35,101 nucleotides of DNA from Curvibacter sp. (GTDB lineage: Bacteria; Pseudomonadota; Gammaproteobacteria; Burkholderiales; Burkholderiaceae_C). The stretch spans positions 1 to 35,101 of the forward strand of contig REAW01000031.1 in the NCBI GenBank assembly GCA_004293725.1, given 5' to 3'. The translations under genes and the position numbers were made by a program. Below the pieces are notes generated by a model that worked only from the letters and a program-made list of their open reading frames with translations, did no database searches and was not told the DNA's origin. How positions within the stretch are numbered: the stretch's first letter is position 1; each line of letters opens with the position of its first letter. Positions 1 to 8,267 of this stretch are shown in pieces.

Positions 1-95
1 TGGCCGTCCTTGGCAGCGGCCTTGACCACCTCGTCGATGCGGTTGGTGGAATCCACCACGGAAAATTCGGTGTGCAGGCGCAGGTGTACAAACAT
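1..95 (-). CDS. dnaE: DNA polymerase III subunit alpha, N-terminal fragment
   Basis: The minus strand from 95 down to the window edge encodes 31 residues beginning MFVHLRLHTEFSVVDSTNRI. This is the typical start of the replicative polymerase alpha subunit, the first strand of its PHP domain; the H-x-H-x-E/S pattern of that domain is visible (LRLHTEFS). The remainder lies outside the window. The protein is the catalytic subunit of the chromosomal replicase. No Shine-Dalgarno sequence precedes the ATG; only a run of C residues and a TACAAT hexamer do, see the separate promoter entry. Identification rests on 31 residues, but the motif is distinctive. Confidence 0.85.
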   Translation of the reverse strand, partial: MFVHLRLHTEFSVVDSTNRIDEVVKAAAKDG

Positions 96-107
96 GGGGG
101 GATTGTA
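96..107 (-). promoter_or_regulatory. Candidate -10 element placed for a leaderless dnaE transcript
   Basis: On the minus strand TACAAT (107-102) is separated from the dnaE ATG by exactly six C residues (101-96). A sigma-70 -10 hexamer normally ends six or seven bases before the transcription start, so the transcript would begin at or next to the A of the start codon. No good -35 match at 17 bp was found (GACGGT at 130-125), so this is a candidate only. Confidence 0.35.
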
Positions 108-219
108 GTTTTGCCGCCAGCACTACCGTCGGAAAGTGGTATCGCTTTGCATCACAATCGCACGTGAGGAGAATTACGAACCGGGCCAACCCGCAGCCCC
201 CCCCTGATCCAAGGAAAAA

Positions 220-636
220 ATGACGACTGTCCCTTTCCAACCGCACGGCAAAGTCCTTATTGAGTCCTCAGACGCCATCATGACGGTGCACGTGCGCGGC
301 GACTGGAACCTTGAAATGATCAGCCAAACTACCCTGCAAATGCGGCAGCACGGCGCCCAGTTGAATGAGGAAGGCCCATGGGGCATCCTCTACTATCTGC
401 ACGACACCCTGGTCTACAGCGAGGCCGTTTACGCCCAAACGCGGCAAGACTACGCGGCACGGTCACCTCAGTCCAAGCTTTGCGCAGTCGCTTTCGTCAT
501 TGGCCCCCTGGTTGAAGGAGCCAAGCTGTTCAAGCCACGCTTTGAGTCCTTGTTGGAAGGAGTCATTGCTGCACGGGTGTTTGCGGACGATGCAAGTGCA
601 CGCCAGTGGCTGCACCAAAAAATTAGCGGCGCCTGA
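220..636 (+). CDS. Conserved-looking hypothetical protein, possibly STAS/SpoIIAA-like
   Basis: This 138-residue soluble protein has no signal peptide and no membrane segment. The start ATG at 220 has AAGGA at 211-215. I do not recognise a named family with certainty. The pattern of a short beta strand (KVLIESSDAIMTVHVRGDWN), helices, a central strand (GILYYLHDTLVYSEAV) and a C-terminal helix that follows VFADDASARQWL resembles the alpha/beta layout of SpoIIAA-like STAS proteins, where the last helix carries the D-x-x-A-A/x-x-W-L pattern. It sits between divergently oriented dnaE and co-directional trhO, 18 bp upstream of the latter. Function is not inferred beyond a possible ligand- or partner-binding role. 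Confidence 0.75.
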   Translation: MTTVPFQPHGKVLIESSDAIMTVHVRGDWNLEMISQTTLQMRQHGAQLNEEGPWGILYYLHDTLVYSEAVYAQTRQDYAARSPQSKLCAVAFVIGPLVEGAKLFKPRFESLLEGVIAARVFADDASARQWLHQKISGA

Positions 637-642
637 CAATCT

Positions 643-654
643 TAAAATCAGGGG
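643..654 (+). promoter_or_regulatory. Candidate -10 element placed for a leaderless trhO transcript
   Basis: TAAAAT (643-648) lies exactly six bases before the GTG start of trhO at 655, the same geometry as in front of dnaE. The AGGGG that follows abuts the start codon and is too close to act as a ribosome-binding site. I find no convincing -35 at 16-18 bp, so the element may be weak or fortuitous. Confidence 0.3.
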
Positions 655-1398
655 GTGAACACCATCCTGAATATCTCCACCTACAAATTCGTCCCCCTTA
701 GCGATGCCCCGGCTTTGCGTGAGCTGCTATTGCAGCGTGCCGTGGCGCTAAACCTCAAAGGCACCATCCTGCTGGCCGAGGAAGGCATTAACCTGTTTCT
801 GGCGGGCCCGGCTGACGATGTACGGGAGTTTGTGGCCCAGTTGCACACCGACGCCCGTTTTGCGGACATCGTGCCCAAAGAGAGCTGGTCAGACACCCAA
901 CCCTTCAAAAAGATGCTGGTCAAGGTCAAGGGCGAGATCATTCGCATGAACCACCCCACCATCCAACCCGCCCAGGGCCGGGCCCCCGCCGTGGCGCCCG
1001 CCACCGTCAAACGCTGGCTGGACCAGGGCCATGACGACAATGGCCGCCCTGTGGTGACGCTGGATACGCGCAACGACTTTGAAGTGAACGAAGGCACCTT
1101 TGCTGGTGCCATCGACTGGCGCATCACCAAGTTCACCGAATTTCCCGACGCGCTGCGCAGCCACCTGGACGACCTGAAAGACAAAACCGTGGTGAGCTTT
1201 TGCACCGGCGGCATACGCTGCGAAAAAGCCGCCATCCTGATGCGCGAAGAAGGGCTGGAGCACGTCTACCAGCTCGAAGGCGGCATCCTCAAGTATTTTG
1301 AGGAAACCGATGGCAGCCACTACCACGGCGGCTGTTTTGTGTTTGACGAGCGACGGGCCTTGGGAGCGGACCTACAGACCGTGGGCCTGCAGGCCTGA
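655..1398 (+). CDS. trhO: tRNA uridine(34) hydroxylase, rhodanese-type
   Basis: The 247-residue protein matches the YceA/TrhO family in full length. This family performs oxygen-dependent hydroxylation of wobble uridine 34 to 5-hydroxyuridine in certain tRNAs. Residues 1-95 form the family's N-terminal domain (ISTYKF, LLAEEGIN, KVKGEIIR). Residues about 115-235 form a rhodanese domain with the active-site loop FCTGGIRCEKA; Cys183 is the predicted catalytic cysteine and Cys189 is also conserved. The start is GTG at 655, since the homologous N-terminus MNTILNISTYKF begins there. The gene faces the wrbA-like gene convergently with a 42-bp gap. Assignment is confident from motifs; the tRNA activity itself is from family knowledge. 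Confidence 0.93.
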   Translation: MNTILNISTYKFVPLSDAPALRELLLQRAVALNLKGTILLAEEGINLFLAGPADDVREFVAQLHTDARFADIVPKESWSDTQPFKKMLVKVKGEIIRMNHPTIQPAQGRAPAVAPATVKRWLDQGHDDNGRPVVTLDTRNDFEVNEGTFAGAIDWRITKFTEFPDALRSHLDDLKDKTVVSFCTGGIRCEKAAILMREEGLEHVYQLEGGILKYFEETDGSHYHGGCFVFDERRALGADLQTVGLQA

Positions 1399-1440
1399 GC
1401 TTGACGACTTCAGCCCCCCCGCCCACAAAACGGACGTCCC

Positions 1441-1992
1441 TTAAGCGCGCTTGCCTGCCAGCGCAGCAATGCGCTCACCGTACTTGCGTGCAGTTTCCAG
1501 GTCACCGGCGTTCATCTCGTCGGCGCTAGCGTCGCCCGGGGTTTGGGCAATGGGGCCGGCGTTGGACGCCAAGTAGTTCACATCGGTGCGCTGCGAACCC
1601 TTGTGGTTGTTGTAGGCCATACCCGTGCCCGCCCATAGGCCACCGTGTTGCATGGCCAAGGTCATGAAGTAATGCAAGGTGGAATGTTTGTCACCATCCA
1701 CGTTGGCGCTGTTGGTAAAGCCACCAAAAATTTTGTCTTTCCAGGCCTGCACATACCAAGGCTTGCTGGAAGCATCAGCAAACTTCTTGAACTGCCAGCT
1801 CACGCTGCCCATGTAGGTCGGCGAGCCAAAGATGATCGCGTCAGCGGCGGCCAAAGTGTCCCAGGCCGCTTCGGGCACATTGCCTTCGGCGTCGATGGTG
1901 ATCAGGTCGGCACCAGCGCCCTGCGCCACCGACTGCGCCATGCGCTGGGTGTGACCGTAACCCGAATGAAAAACCACTGCTACTTTTGCCAT
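1441..1992 (-). CDS. Flavodoxin-family NAD(P)H:quinone oxidoreductase (WrbA-like)
   Basis: The 183-residue protein opens with a flavodoxin phosphate-binding loop, VVFHSGYGHTQRMA (residues 6-19), followed by IIFGSPTYMGSVSWQFKKF and the GGFTNSA...HGGLWAG stretch typical of WrbA-like FMN proteins. These reduce quinones by two electrons and limit redox cycling. It is slightly shorter than E. coli WrbA (198), so I leave out the symbol. The ATG has AAGGAG upstream. The gene lies 87 bp downstream of the pirin gene on the same strand, so the two may form a unit controlled by the divergent LysR gene. A short CACAC-T-GTGTG dyad (2030-2040) lies in the gap. Confidence 0.9.
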   Translation of the reverse strand: MAKVAVVFHSGYGHTQRMAQSVAQGAGADLITIDAEGNVPEAAWDTLAAADAIIFGSPTYMGSVSWQFKKFADASSKPWYVQAWKDKIFGGFTNSANVDGDKHSTLHYFMTLAMQHGGLWAGTGMAYNNHKGSQRTDVNYLASNAGPIAQTPGDASADEMNAGDLETARKYGERIAALAGKRA

Positions 1993-2079
1993 GTCAAAGC
2001 TCCTTGATAAAGGCTAAAAAAAGAAGATCCACACTGTGTGAATTTTCGGAAAAATCGAATGCCATTTGATGCGCCCCGG

Positions 2080-2781
2080 TCAGGCGTGAAGGTCAAATAC
2101 CAATACCTCGGCGTTGCTGCCTTGCGCCAGCGTAATGCCGGTTTCACCGTCCAACAGTGCCGCATCACCCGCGGTGAGCTTGGCACCATTCACTTCTACA
2201 TCGCCGCGCAGCACTTGCACATAGCCTTTGCGGGTGGGCTCCAAGGCGATCTCGGCGCTCTCGGCACCATTGAACAGGCCGCTGTAGAGTTTGGCGTCGG
2301 CGTGGATCAGCACGCTGTTGTCAGCACCATCGGGCGAGGCTACCAGTCGGAGCCTGCCCTGCTTCTCTGCAGTGTCAAAACTCTTCTGTTCGTAGCTGGG
2401 CGGGATACCGCGCACATTGGGCTCAATCCAGATCTGGAAGAAATGCGTGGTCTCACCCTGGGCGTGGTTGAACTCGCTATGCTGCACGCCGCTACCGGCG
2501 CTCATGCGCTGCACGTCTCCGGGTGGTATGCCCTTCACGTTGCCCATGCTGTCCTTGTGTGCCAGGTTTCCCGACATCACATAACTGATGATTTCCATGT
2601 CGCGGTGGCCGTGGGTTCCAAACCCGGTGCCCGGCGCAATGCGGTCTTCATTGATCACGCGCAGATTGCCCCAGCCCATATGTGCAGGGTCGTAGTAACC
2701 GGCAAACGAAAAACTATGGAAAGACTTGAGCCAGCCATGGTCGGCATGGCCACGGTCTTGGGATTTGCGTAAGGTCAACAT
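2080..2781 (-). CDS. Pirin family protein (YhaK-like, cupin quercetinase fold)
   Basis: This 233-residue protein begins MLTLRKSQDRGHADHGWLKS and has the pirin N-terminal signature FHSFSFAGYYDPAHMGWGNLRVIN. The cupin metal ligands are visible at His57, His59, His101 and Glu103 (GTHGHRDMEI and VQHSEFNH), matching the ligand spacing known for pirins. Some members cleave quercetin, others are redox-sensitive regulators. AAGGAC precedes the ATG. It is divergent from the LysR gene at 2900, an arrangement reminiscent of the E. coli neighbours yhaK and yhaJ. A role in aromatic or quinone stress together with the WrbA-like gene is an inference from context. Confidence 0.92.
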   Translation of the reverse strand: MLTLRKSQDRGHADHGWLKSFHSFSFAGYYDPAHMGWGNLRVINEDRIAPGTGFGTHGHRDMEIISYVMSGNLAHKDSMGNVKGIPPGDVQRMSAGSGVQHSEFNHAQGETTHFFQIWIEPNVRGIPPSYEQKSFDTAEKQGRLRLVASPDGADNSVLIHADAKLYSGLFNGAESAEIALEPTRKGYVQVLRGDVEVNGAKLTAGDAALLDGETGITLAQGSNAEVLVFDLHA

Positions 2782-2811
2782 TCAGTGTCCTTTCTGTATG
2801 CGTCTTTGGAT

Positions 2812-2827
2812 GCATAGAACTTTATGC
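2812..2827. promoter_or_regulatory. Inverted repeat between the pirin and LysR genes, candidate operator
   Basis: GCATA (2812-2816), a six-base spacer and TATGC (2823-2827) form a perfect 5+5 dyad in the 118-bp divergent intergenic region. LysR proteins normally autoregulate and act on the divergent gene from such a site. The dyad is not a textbook T-N11-A box, so the link is an inference from position. Confidence 0.4.
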
Positions 2828-2899
2828 CTTGTGATGCTGATTTCTATCCACGCTGTTTGATGGCATCATTCAAAACAATTCAACTAAAAGGCCATTTTT

Positions 2900-3841
2900 G
2901 TGCAAACCGCCCGCGACTTTTTGACTCCCGACGCACTCGCCATGCTGCAGACCATTGCAGCGGCAGGCAGCTTTGCGGCCGCTGCGCGCGAGATGGGCAT
3001 GGTGCCCAGCGCGCTGACCTACCGCGTGCGGCAAATTGAAGACGCCTTGGATGTATTGCTGTACGACCGCAGCTCACGCCAAGCCAAACTCACAGAAGCC
3101 GGAGCCGAGCTGCTGCGCGAGGGTGCACGTCTGCTTGAAGAAATTGACGCCGTTGCCAACCGCGTGAAACGGGTGGCCACGGGTTGGGAACCCCAGCTCA
3201 CCATCGCCATCGACACCGTTATTTCCAAGCCCACCATGATGGAGCTGTGTGAGAGTTTTTTCAGCCAATCGCCGCCCACGCGCATCCGCCTGCGCGAAGA
3301 GACGCTGTCGGGCACGCTTGAAGCGCTGACGCGCGGCCAGGCCGACCTGGCCATTGGCGTTGGCCCCGACTCGGCCCGCACCGCCGGTGTACACAGCAAG
3401 CCGCTGGGGCACATCACTTTTGTGTATGCCGTGGCGCCGCACCATCCGTTGGCCAACGCGCCGGAGCCCTTGAGTGACGAGGTGATCCAAAGGCACCGCG
3501 CCGTGGCAGTGGCCGACTCCATCAGCCATGGCTCGGGCCAGACCTTTGGACTGCTCGGGGGGCAAGACGTTTTCACCGTGCCCACCATGCACGCCAAACT
3601 TGACGCCCAACTGCGCGGACTCGGTGGCGGTAACTTGCCGCGCTGCCTTGCCGACAGCTACATCGATACAGGCCGCCTGGTCGTCAAGCGCACCGAGCGC
3701 TCGCAGCGTCAGGTGCCGCTGCACTACGCCTGGCGCCTGAGCAAGACCACCCAACAGGGCAAAGCACTGCAATGGTGGCTCGGCCAACTCGAAAGTCCGG
3801 CCACACGCAATGCACTGCTGGAAGAGCACCGCACTGCGTAA
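2900..3841 (+). CDS. LysR-family transcriptional regulator
   Basis: The 313-residue protein has an N-terminal winged helix-turn-helix (about residues 12-70: ALAMLQTIAAAGSFAAAARE, VPSALTYRVRQIEDAL, LLYDRSSRQAKLTEAG). A linker helix follows, then a LysR-type substrate-binding domain (about 95-290, starting QLTIAIDTVI). The start is GTG at 2900 with AAAAGG at 2886-2891; the family N-terminus fits it. It is divergent from the pirin and WrbA-like genes, so it probably controls them and itself. The organisation resembles E. coli yhaJ-yhaK, where YhaJ responds to aromatic compounds, but the inducer here cannot be read from sequence. Downstream genes are 60 bp away and may be co-transcribed. Confidence 0.92.
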   Translation: MQTARDFLTPDALAMLQTIAAAGSFAAAAREMGMVPSALTYRVRQIEDALDVLLYDRSSRQAKLTEAGAELLREGARLLEEIDAVANRVKRVATGWEPQLTIAIDTVISKPTMMELCESFFSQSPPTRIRLREETLSGTLEALTRGQADLAIGVGPDSARTAGVHSKPLGHITFVYAVAPHHPLANAPEPLSDEVIQRHRAVAVADSISHGSGQTFGLLGGQDVFTVPTMHAKLDAQLRGLGGGNLPRCLADSYIDTGRLVVKRTERSQRQVPLHYAWRLSKTTQQGKALQWWLGQLESPATRNALLEEHRTA

Positions 3842-3900
3842 GCCAACAGCCCTCAGCCAGCGTGTATAAAGAGGCCATTACAACTATGGAGACTGCACCC

Positions 3901-4944
3901 ATGACAACTTCCAAACACATCGCGATCGTGGGTGCCGGCATGGCCGGTATTGCTTGCGCGCGCACACTGGTGCAAGCGGGCCACCGGGTGACCGTGTTTG
4001 ACAAAAGCCAAGGGTTGGGCGGTCGCATGTCCACACGCGGCAGCGCGTTTGGCACCTTTGACCATGGGGCGCAGTACTTCACGGTGCGCGACGACCGTTT
4101 TGCATTGGCCCTGCAGACCACCGCTGGACTGTGCCGCCCCTGGAGCGCCAATACGGTGCGGGTGCTGGACTCGCATGGCAGGGTAGCCGCCGCAGGTTTG
4201 CCCGCGCGCGAGCCTCATTGGGTGCCCTCCCCCGGCATGAATGCCTTGGTAGGCGCCTGGGCCAAACCGCTGGTCGATGCCGGTTGTGTGGAGCTGCAAA
4301 CCCGCGTTATCGGCATTGCGCCGGATGCACTCAACAAACACCAATGGCAATTGCGCACCTCCGGCGCCGACGACAGCAGCCATGTGTACAGCGGCTTTGA
4401 CGCCGTGGTGCTGGCCATCCCCCACCCCCAGGCGCAGGCCTTGCTGGCCACCACACCCAAAGGGGAGGCGCTGGCCAAAAAAACAGCCAAGGTGTCGGTG
4501 GCTCCGTGTTGGACGCTGATGCTGGCTTTCCCCCAGGCCGTGCAACCGGGTCTTACCACCCTGGGCCCACAATGGAACGCGGCGCGAAGCACCCACCACC
4601 GCATCGCCTGGCTGGCGCGCGAATCCAGCAAGCCCGGGCGTGGCCGCGTTGAGCGCTGGACGGTGCAGGCCAGCGCCGCTTGGTCTCAAGAACATTTGAA
4701 TGACAGCCCGCAGCGGGTGCAGGCCAAGCTGATCAAGGCCTTTTCCGAGATCACCGGGATTCGTGCAGAACCGGCGCACGTGGATGTCCACCGCTGGACC
4801 TATGCCAAGACGGAAGAACCCTTGGGCCAAAGCCACTTGCTAGACGCAAAAGCTGGCTTGGGTGTGTGCGGTGACTGGTGCTTAGGCCACCGGGTAGAAG
4901 ACGCCTTTGTCTCCGGTTTGGAGTTGGCACTGTCTATGGCATGA
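3901..4944 (+). CDS. NAD(P)/FAD-dependent oxidoreductase (renalase-like, COG3380 type)
   Basis: This 347-residue flavoprotein has the dinucleotide-binding motif [17 protein letters not shown] (Gly11, Gly13, Gly16), an acidic residue ending the second strand (VTVFD), and the GLGGRMSTR motif of amine-oxidase-like FAD proteins. The C-terminal FAD motif is also seen ([20 protein letters not shown]). The family is renalase-like; physiological substrates are mostly unknown. ATG 3901 has GGAG (3888-3891) nine bases upstream. ATG 3886 in the same frame would add five residues, and a longer frame back to 3772 would run into the LysR gene. Its stop codon overlaps the gluQ start (ATGA), so the two are translationally coupled. 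Confidence 0.87.
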   Translation: MTTSKHIAIVGAGMAGIACARTLVQAGHRVTVFDKSQGLGGRMSTRGSAFGTFDHGAQYFTVRDDRFALALQTTAGLCRPWSANTVRVLDSHGRVAAAGLPAREPHWVPSPGMNALVGAWAKPLVDAGCVELQTRVIGIAPDALNKHQWQLRTSGADDSSHVYSGFDAVVLAIPHPQAQALLATTPKGEALAKKTAKVSVAPCWTLMLAFPQAVQPGLTTLGPQWNAARSTHHRIAWLARESSKPGRGRVERWTVQASAAWSQEHLNDSPQRVQAKLIKAFSEITGIRAEPAHVDVHRWTYAKTEEPLGQSHLLDAKAGLGVCGDWCLGHRVEDAFVSGLELALSMA

Positions 4945-5936
4945 GCGCCCCCGGCCCACTCCAGGGCGCGGGTGCCACCTATCGGGGACGTTTCGCCCCC
5001 TCCCCCACGGGCCCACTGCATGCGGGTTCGTTGGTTGCAGCCTTGGCCAGTTGGTTGGATGCACGCGCCCACGGCGGCCAGTGGCTGATGCGCATCGAAG
5101 ATGTAGACACGCCGCGCTGTGTGCCCGGGATTGACCAAACCATCCTGCAACAACTGGCCGCCTGCGGCCTGCACCCCGACGAGCGGCCTGAGTGGCAGAG
5201 CCAACGCAATACGCACTACCAGCGCGCACTCGACCAGCTTATTGCCAGCGAGCTGGCCTACCCCTGCGGCTGCTCGCGCAAAGACATTGAAGTGGCGCTG
5301 GCGGCGCAGGGCAGCGGCAAACCGCGCCATGGCGAACTGGTCTATCCCGGCACCTGCCGCAACGGGCTGCAAGGCAAGCCCGGGCGGGCTTGGCGTTTTC
5401 GCACCATTCCAGCGGACTTTCAATCCAATGGGTCTCTAGGCCTTCTAGATATTGCGCAGGCAGCTACAAAAAACATAGCATCCATTAGCGCCCCATTGCA
5501 CTGGATCGACCGCCGCCTCGGACCGCAAAGCCAGGATGTAGCGCAGGCGGTGGGGGACTTGGTGCTCAAGCGGGCCGACGGCTTGTGGGCCTACCAACTG
5601 GCCGTCGTGGTGGACGATGCGGCGCAAGGCATCACCCACGTGGTGCGCGGCGAAGACCTGGCAGACAACACTGCGCGGCAAATTGCGCTGCAGCGGGCGC
5701 TAGGCTTGCCTACGCCTCTCTACCTGCACACGCCGCTGGCTCTGGGCCCTGATGGAGAAAAACTCAGCAAACAAAACGGGGCTACGGCACTGAACACCGC
5801 CACAGCGCCAGCGGCTTTGCAGGAACTCCAGGCCGCCGCATCGCTCCTGGACCTTCCCGCTGCCACGGATGCAAACATCAGCGTCTGCTTGGCGCAATGG
5901 ACCTTGGCTTGGCGCACACGTCATGCATCAGAGTGA
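4941..5936 (+). CDS. gluQ: Glutamyl-Q tRNA(Asp) synthetase with an in-frame repeat insertion
   Basis: This 331-residue protein is a truncated glutamyl-tRNA synthetase paralogue (GluQ/YadB). It attaches glutamate to queuosine 34 of tRNA(Asp) and lacks an anticodon-binding domain. Seen are the HIGH-like motif [11 protein letters not shown] (21-31), zinc ligands Cys109, Cys111, Tyr135 and Cys139, the conserved [22 protein letters not shown], and the KMSKS-like EKLSK (273-277). ATG 4941 overlaps the upstream stop. Residues about 164-183 have no obvious counterpart in the usual short linker between the W-R-F-R strand and D-R-x-x-G-P-Q-x-Q-D. They are encoded by DNA that aligns with the intergenic repeat found at 9991 and 24309. 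The gene end overlaps the convergent diguanylate cyclase gene by nine bases. Confidence 0.92.
   Translation: MSAPGPLQGAGATYRGRFAPSPTGPLHAGSLVAALASWLDARAHGGQWLMRIEDVDTPRCVPGIDQTILQQLAACGLHPDERPEWQSQRNTHYQRALDQLIASELAYPCGCSRKDIEVALAAQGSGKPRHGELVYPGTCRNGLQGKPGRAWRFRTIPADFQSNGSLGLLDIAQAATKNIASISAPLHWIDRRLGPQSQDVAQAVGDLVLKRADGLWAYQLAVVVDDAAQGITHVVRGEDLADNTARQIALQRALGLPTPLYLHTPLALGPDGEKLSKQNGATALNTATAPAALQELQAAASLLDLPAATDANISVCLAQWTLAWRTRHASE
5431..5480 (+). repeat. Copy A of a degenerate short repeat, inside gluQ
   Basis: This stretch aligns with copies B (9991-10041) and C (24309-24363). Shared blocks are CTCTA near the left end, an ATA/ATT-n-GCGC core in the middle, then CAGCT and a terminal ATAGC. 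GCTA at 5463-5466 can pair with TAGC at 5475-5478. It stays in frame through gluQ and adds about 20 residues. Alignment was by eye. Confidence 0.55.
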
Positions 5937-8117
5937 CACAGCAATAAGGTCGCTGTCCAAATCCGAGTGGCGCTTTTTCATACTGGCTTTGGCGCGGTAC
6001 ATCCGCTGGTCGGCCTCGGCAATACACACGTCCAAGGGAACCTCTGCACTGGCACGCATGGCATACCCCATCGCCGCGCTGGGATGACCCCAGTCGCCAG
6101 GGGCCTCAGGCAGGCTGGTTTGTTGGCAACGTTGACGCAAAAGGCCTAGCTCCGCTTGCACCTGCGCTTCCTCCAACCTCGGCAAGACGACCAAAAACTC
6201 GTCGCCTCCAAGGCGAAAGAAATGCCCGCTGGGCCACTGCTGGCGCACCAGTTTGGCAAACAAGACCAACAAGGCATCGCCTGCAGCGTGGCCAAAATTG
6301 TCGTTCACACGCTTCAGGTTGTTCAAATCCGCCACCACTATTGCTTGCGGATAGTGGTGCGGAATCTCCTGGTCTGCCTTGTGGCTGAAGTAATTGCGGT
6401 TGTGAAAACCCGTCAAGGTGTCGGTGTAGAGAAAATGCTCGCGCTCGGTCAGAAACTGGGTGCGGGCCTTTTGCTCGGCCAGATTGCGCACCACCTTGAT
6501 AACGAGCGCCAATATGCCCACCAGCACCACCACCAAAACCACCACGATCACGACCAACCGGCGATTCGCCTCGTTGCGCAGGGCCGGCACACTTTGTATT
6601 CCGGCGTACTTGGCGTCTTCAAAGCGAATAAGGGGAATGACTTTGTCCATGATGGAAGCCAACTCGGGCTGGCGACGGCTGACCCCAAAGTACACAAACG
6701 AGTCCTTGGACGTATTTCCCCGCTTGACTACATCGGTATAGCCCAGGCCATTGATGTAGAACTCCACCACGGTGGGGTTTTCAATCATGTAGTCCACATC
6801 ACCACTGCGCACCAGGCGCAGCGATTCCATGATGTCTGCCGTGCGCACAATCTGGGGATTCTTCAAGTTCTTGCGCAAGTATTCTTCGTGCCAAAAACCG
6901 TCAATCACGGCAACTTTTAGTCCGTCTAACCCATACACATCTTGCACCGGCGCGCTACTTTTCATGCCCACAATGATGTCGCGCTCGGTACTGATGGCAT
7001 GCGGAAACAGAAAGTCTTTCTGTCGGTCTTCTGTTTTAGCCATGTTCACCACATCGACACCACCCTTGGTGGCTTTCTCCATGATGTCGGCAAATGGGGC
7101 GCTGACCACCTCAAAGCGGATTCCCACGGTGTCGCCAATACGCTTGAGCATTTCGCCCGCAATACCCCGGTACTCGCCGCGGAAGTAGTGATCAAAGGGC
7201 AGGTAGTCTTCAGCCACGCCCACCACTGCGGTTCCGCTCTTCTCGAGCCAGCGCAACTCGTCCTCACTCAGGCGCAGAATTTTGCGGTTGTACAGGCGAT
7301 GGGCGCCGCCCTTCATCTCGCGGATGGCAGCCTCGCGCTGCGCAATGTAGCGGTCCAGCAATCCAGCCAGTATCTGCTGGTCTTTGGCGACCGCCATGGT
7401 CATGTCCGACGTAATGGACCGCAACTCTGCCACCAGCGCCAGCTTCGGGTGCGCGTACAAAAATTCGTACTCCAAGCCGCCACCCGCCGTGACAAAACCG
7501 TCCAGCTCTCCGCGCTCCAGTGCAGTCAGGCCTTTTTCCTGTTCGTCAAACTCCACCGCCTGCACGCGAATATTCGGAAACTCCTTGGGCAGTTGCCCGA
7601 TCACGTAGTCGTTGCGGATAAAGCCCACACGTTTGCCGTCCAGATCGCCCAAGGTCTGCACCGTTGAGTCATTGCGCGCAAACACGGTGTACGAGTACTT
7701 CCAGACCGGCCGGGTGAACCGCATGATGCGTTCACGCTCAGGCGTCACGTTGGCGCCATACAAAATGTCAATCTGTCCTGCCACAAAACGGCTGTAGGCA
7801 TCGTCCCACCCCTTGACCTGGGCAGGCACCACGTTCAGCCCCAACTGCACCTGCATATCGGCAAGAAGCGAGTGCAGCAAGCCAATCCGCTTGCCGCGGA
7901 ACTCGAAACTGTCCATGCCGGCAAATGGGTCAAAGCCCACGGTATACGTCTTCCCACGCTGGGCAGCCAGCCAAGACAGCTCTTCTGCATTCAACTGCAG
8001 GTCAGGCGATGGGGCGGCGGCAGCCACTCCGGCCACCCAACAGGCCGCAACGACGAGCAGCATCTGTCTCAGCCGGACTGCGCAACGCTTAAGCAGAAAA
8101 AACAAAAGCACTCCCAC
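5928..8117 (-). CDS. Membrane diguanylate cyclase with periplasmic solute-binding domains
   Basis: The 729-residue protein has an N-terminal signal/anchor segment (about 19-37), then two bacterial type-3 solute-binding-like modules (about 55-270, starting [10 protein letters not shown], and about 295-500, starting [12 protein letters not shown]). A strongly hydrophobic segment (about 510-537) is followed by a C-terminal GGDEF domain. The active site RLGGDEF is intact (GGDEF 637-641). The four residues at the usual RxxD inhibitory position are WPSG, so product feedback is probably absent. It would make cyclic di-GMP in response to small periplasmic ligands. The start is uncertain: GTG 8117, GTG 8111 (GGAG with better spacing) or ATG 8063. 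It overlaps gluQ tail-to-tail. Confidence 0.9.
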   Translation of the reverse strand: MGVLLFFLLKRCAVRLRQMLLVVAACWVAGVAAAAPSPDLQLNAEELSWLAAQRGKTYTVGFDPFAGMDSFEFRGKRIGLLHSLLADMQVQLGLNVVPAQVKGWDDAYSRFVAGQIDILYGANVTPERERIMRFTRPVWKYSYTVFARNDSTVQTLGDLDGKRVGFIRNDYVIGQLPKEFPNIRVQAVEFDEQEKGLTALERGELDGFVTAGGGLEYEFLYAHPKLALVAELRSITSDMTMAVAKDQQILAGLLDRYIAQREAAIREMKGGAHRLYNRKILRLSEDELRWLEKSGTAVVGVAEDYLPFDHYFRGEYRGIAGEMLKRIGDTVGIRFEVVSAPFADIMEKATKGGVDVVNMAKTEDRQKDFLFPHAISTERDIIVGMKSSAPVQDVYGLDGLKVAVIDGFWHEEYLRKNLKNPQIVRTADIMESLRLVRSGDVDYMIENPTVVEFYINGLGYTDVVKRGNTSKDSFVYFGVSRRQPELASIMDKVIPLIRFEDAKYAGIQSVPALRNEANRRLVVIVVVLVVVLVGILALVIKVVRNLAEQKARTQFLTEREHFLYTDTLTGFHNRNYFSHKADQEIPHHYPQAIVVADLNNLKRVNDNFGHAAGDALLVLFAKLVRQQWPSGHFFRLGGDEFLVVLPRLEEAQVQAELGLLRQRCQQTSLPEAPGDWGHPSAAMGYAMRASAEVPLDVCIAEADQRMYRAKASMKKRHSDLDSDLIAVSL

Positions 8118-8234
8118 TCTCCAGATAGCAACGGCGGGTTACAGGGCCCCAGCGCGTACTGCAGTTCTATCGTACCCCAGCATCTGGGTAGTGCAAAACC
8201 AATGGGCACTCCTTCATGGTTGTGGCGCCCTCCC

Positions 8235-8240
8235 TACAAT
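8235..8240 (+). promoter_or_regulatory. Candidate -10 element for trmB
   Basis: TACAAT at 8235-8240 matches the sigma-70 -10 consensus at five of six positions and lies 27 bp before the trmB ATG. A poor -35 (TTCATG, 8213-8218) sits 16 bp upstream. No Shine-Dalgarno sequence is visible between it and the start codon. Confidence 0.35.
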
Positions 8241-8267
8241 GCACCCCTGACTTCTCCCCCGCCGACC

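Noticed and set aside
2012..2040. Terminator between the pirin and WrbA-like genes (CACACTGTGTG near an A/T run)
   Set aside because: Once a loop is allowed only a four-bp stem remains and the T-run is seven bases away, too weak for an intrinsic terminator.
7872..8267. N-terminal extension of TrmB by 132 codons
   Set aside because: It would overlap the divergent diguanylate cyclase gene and exceeds the family length; ATG 8268 fits.
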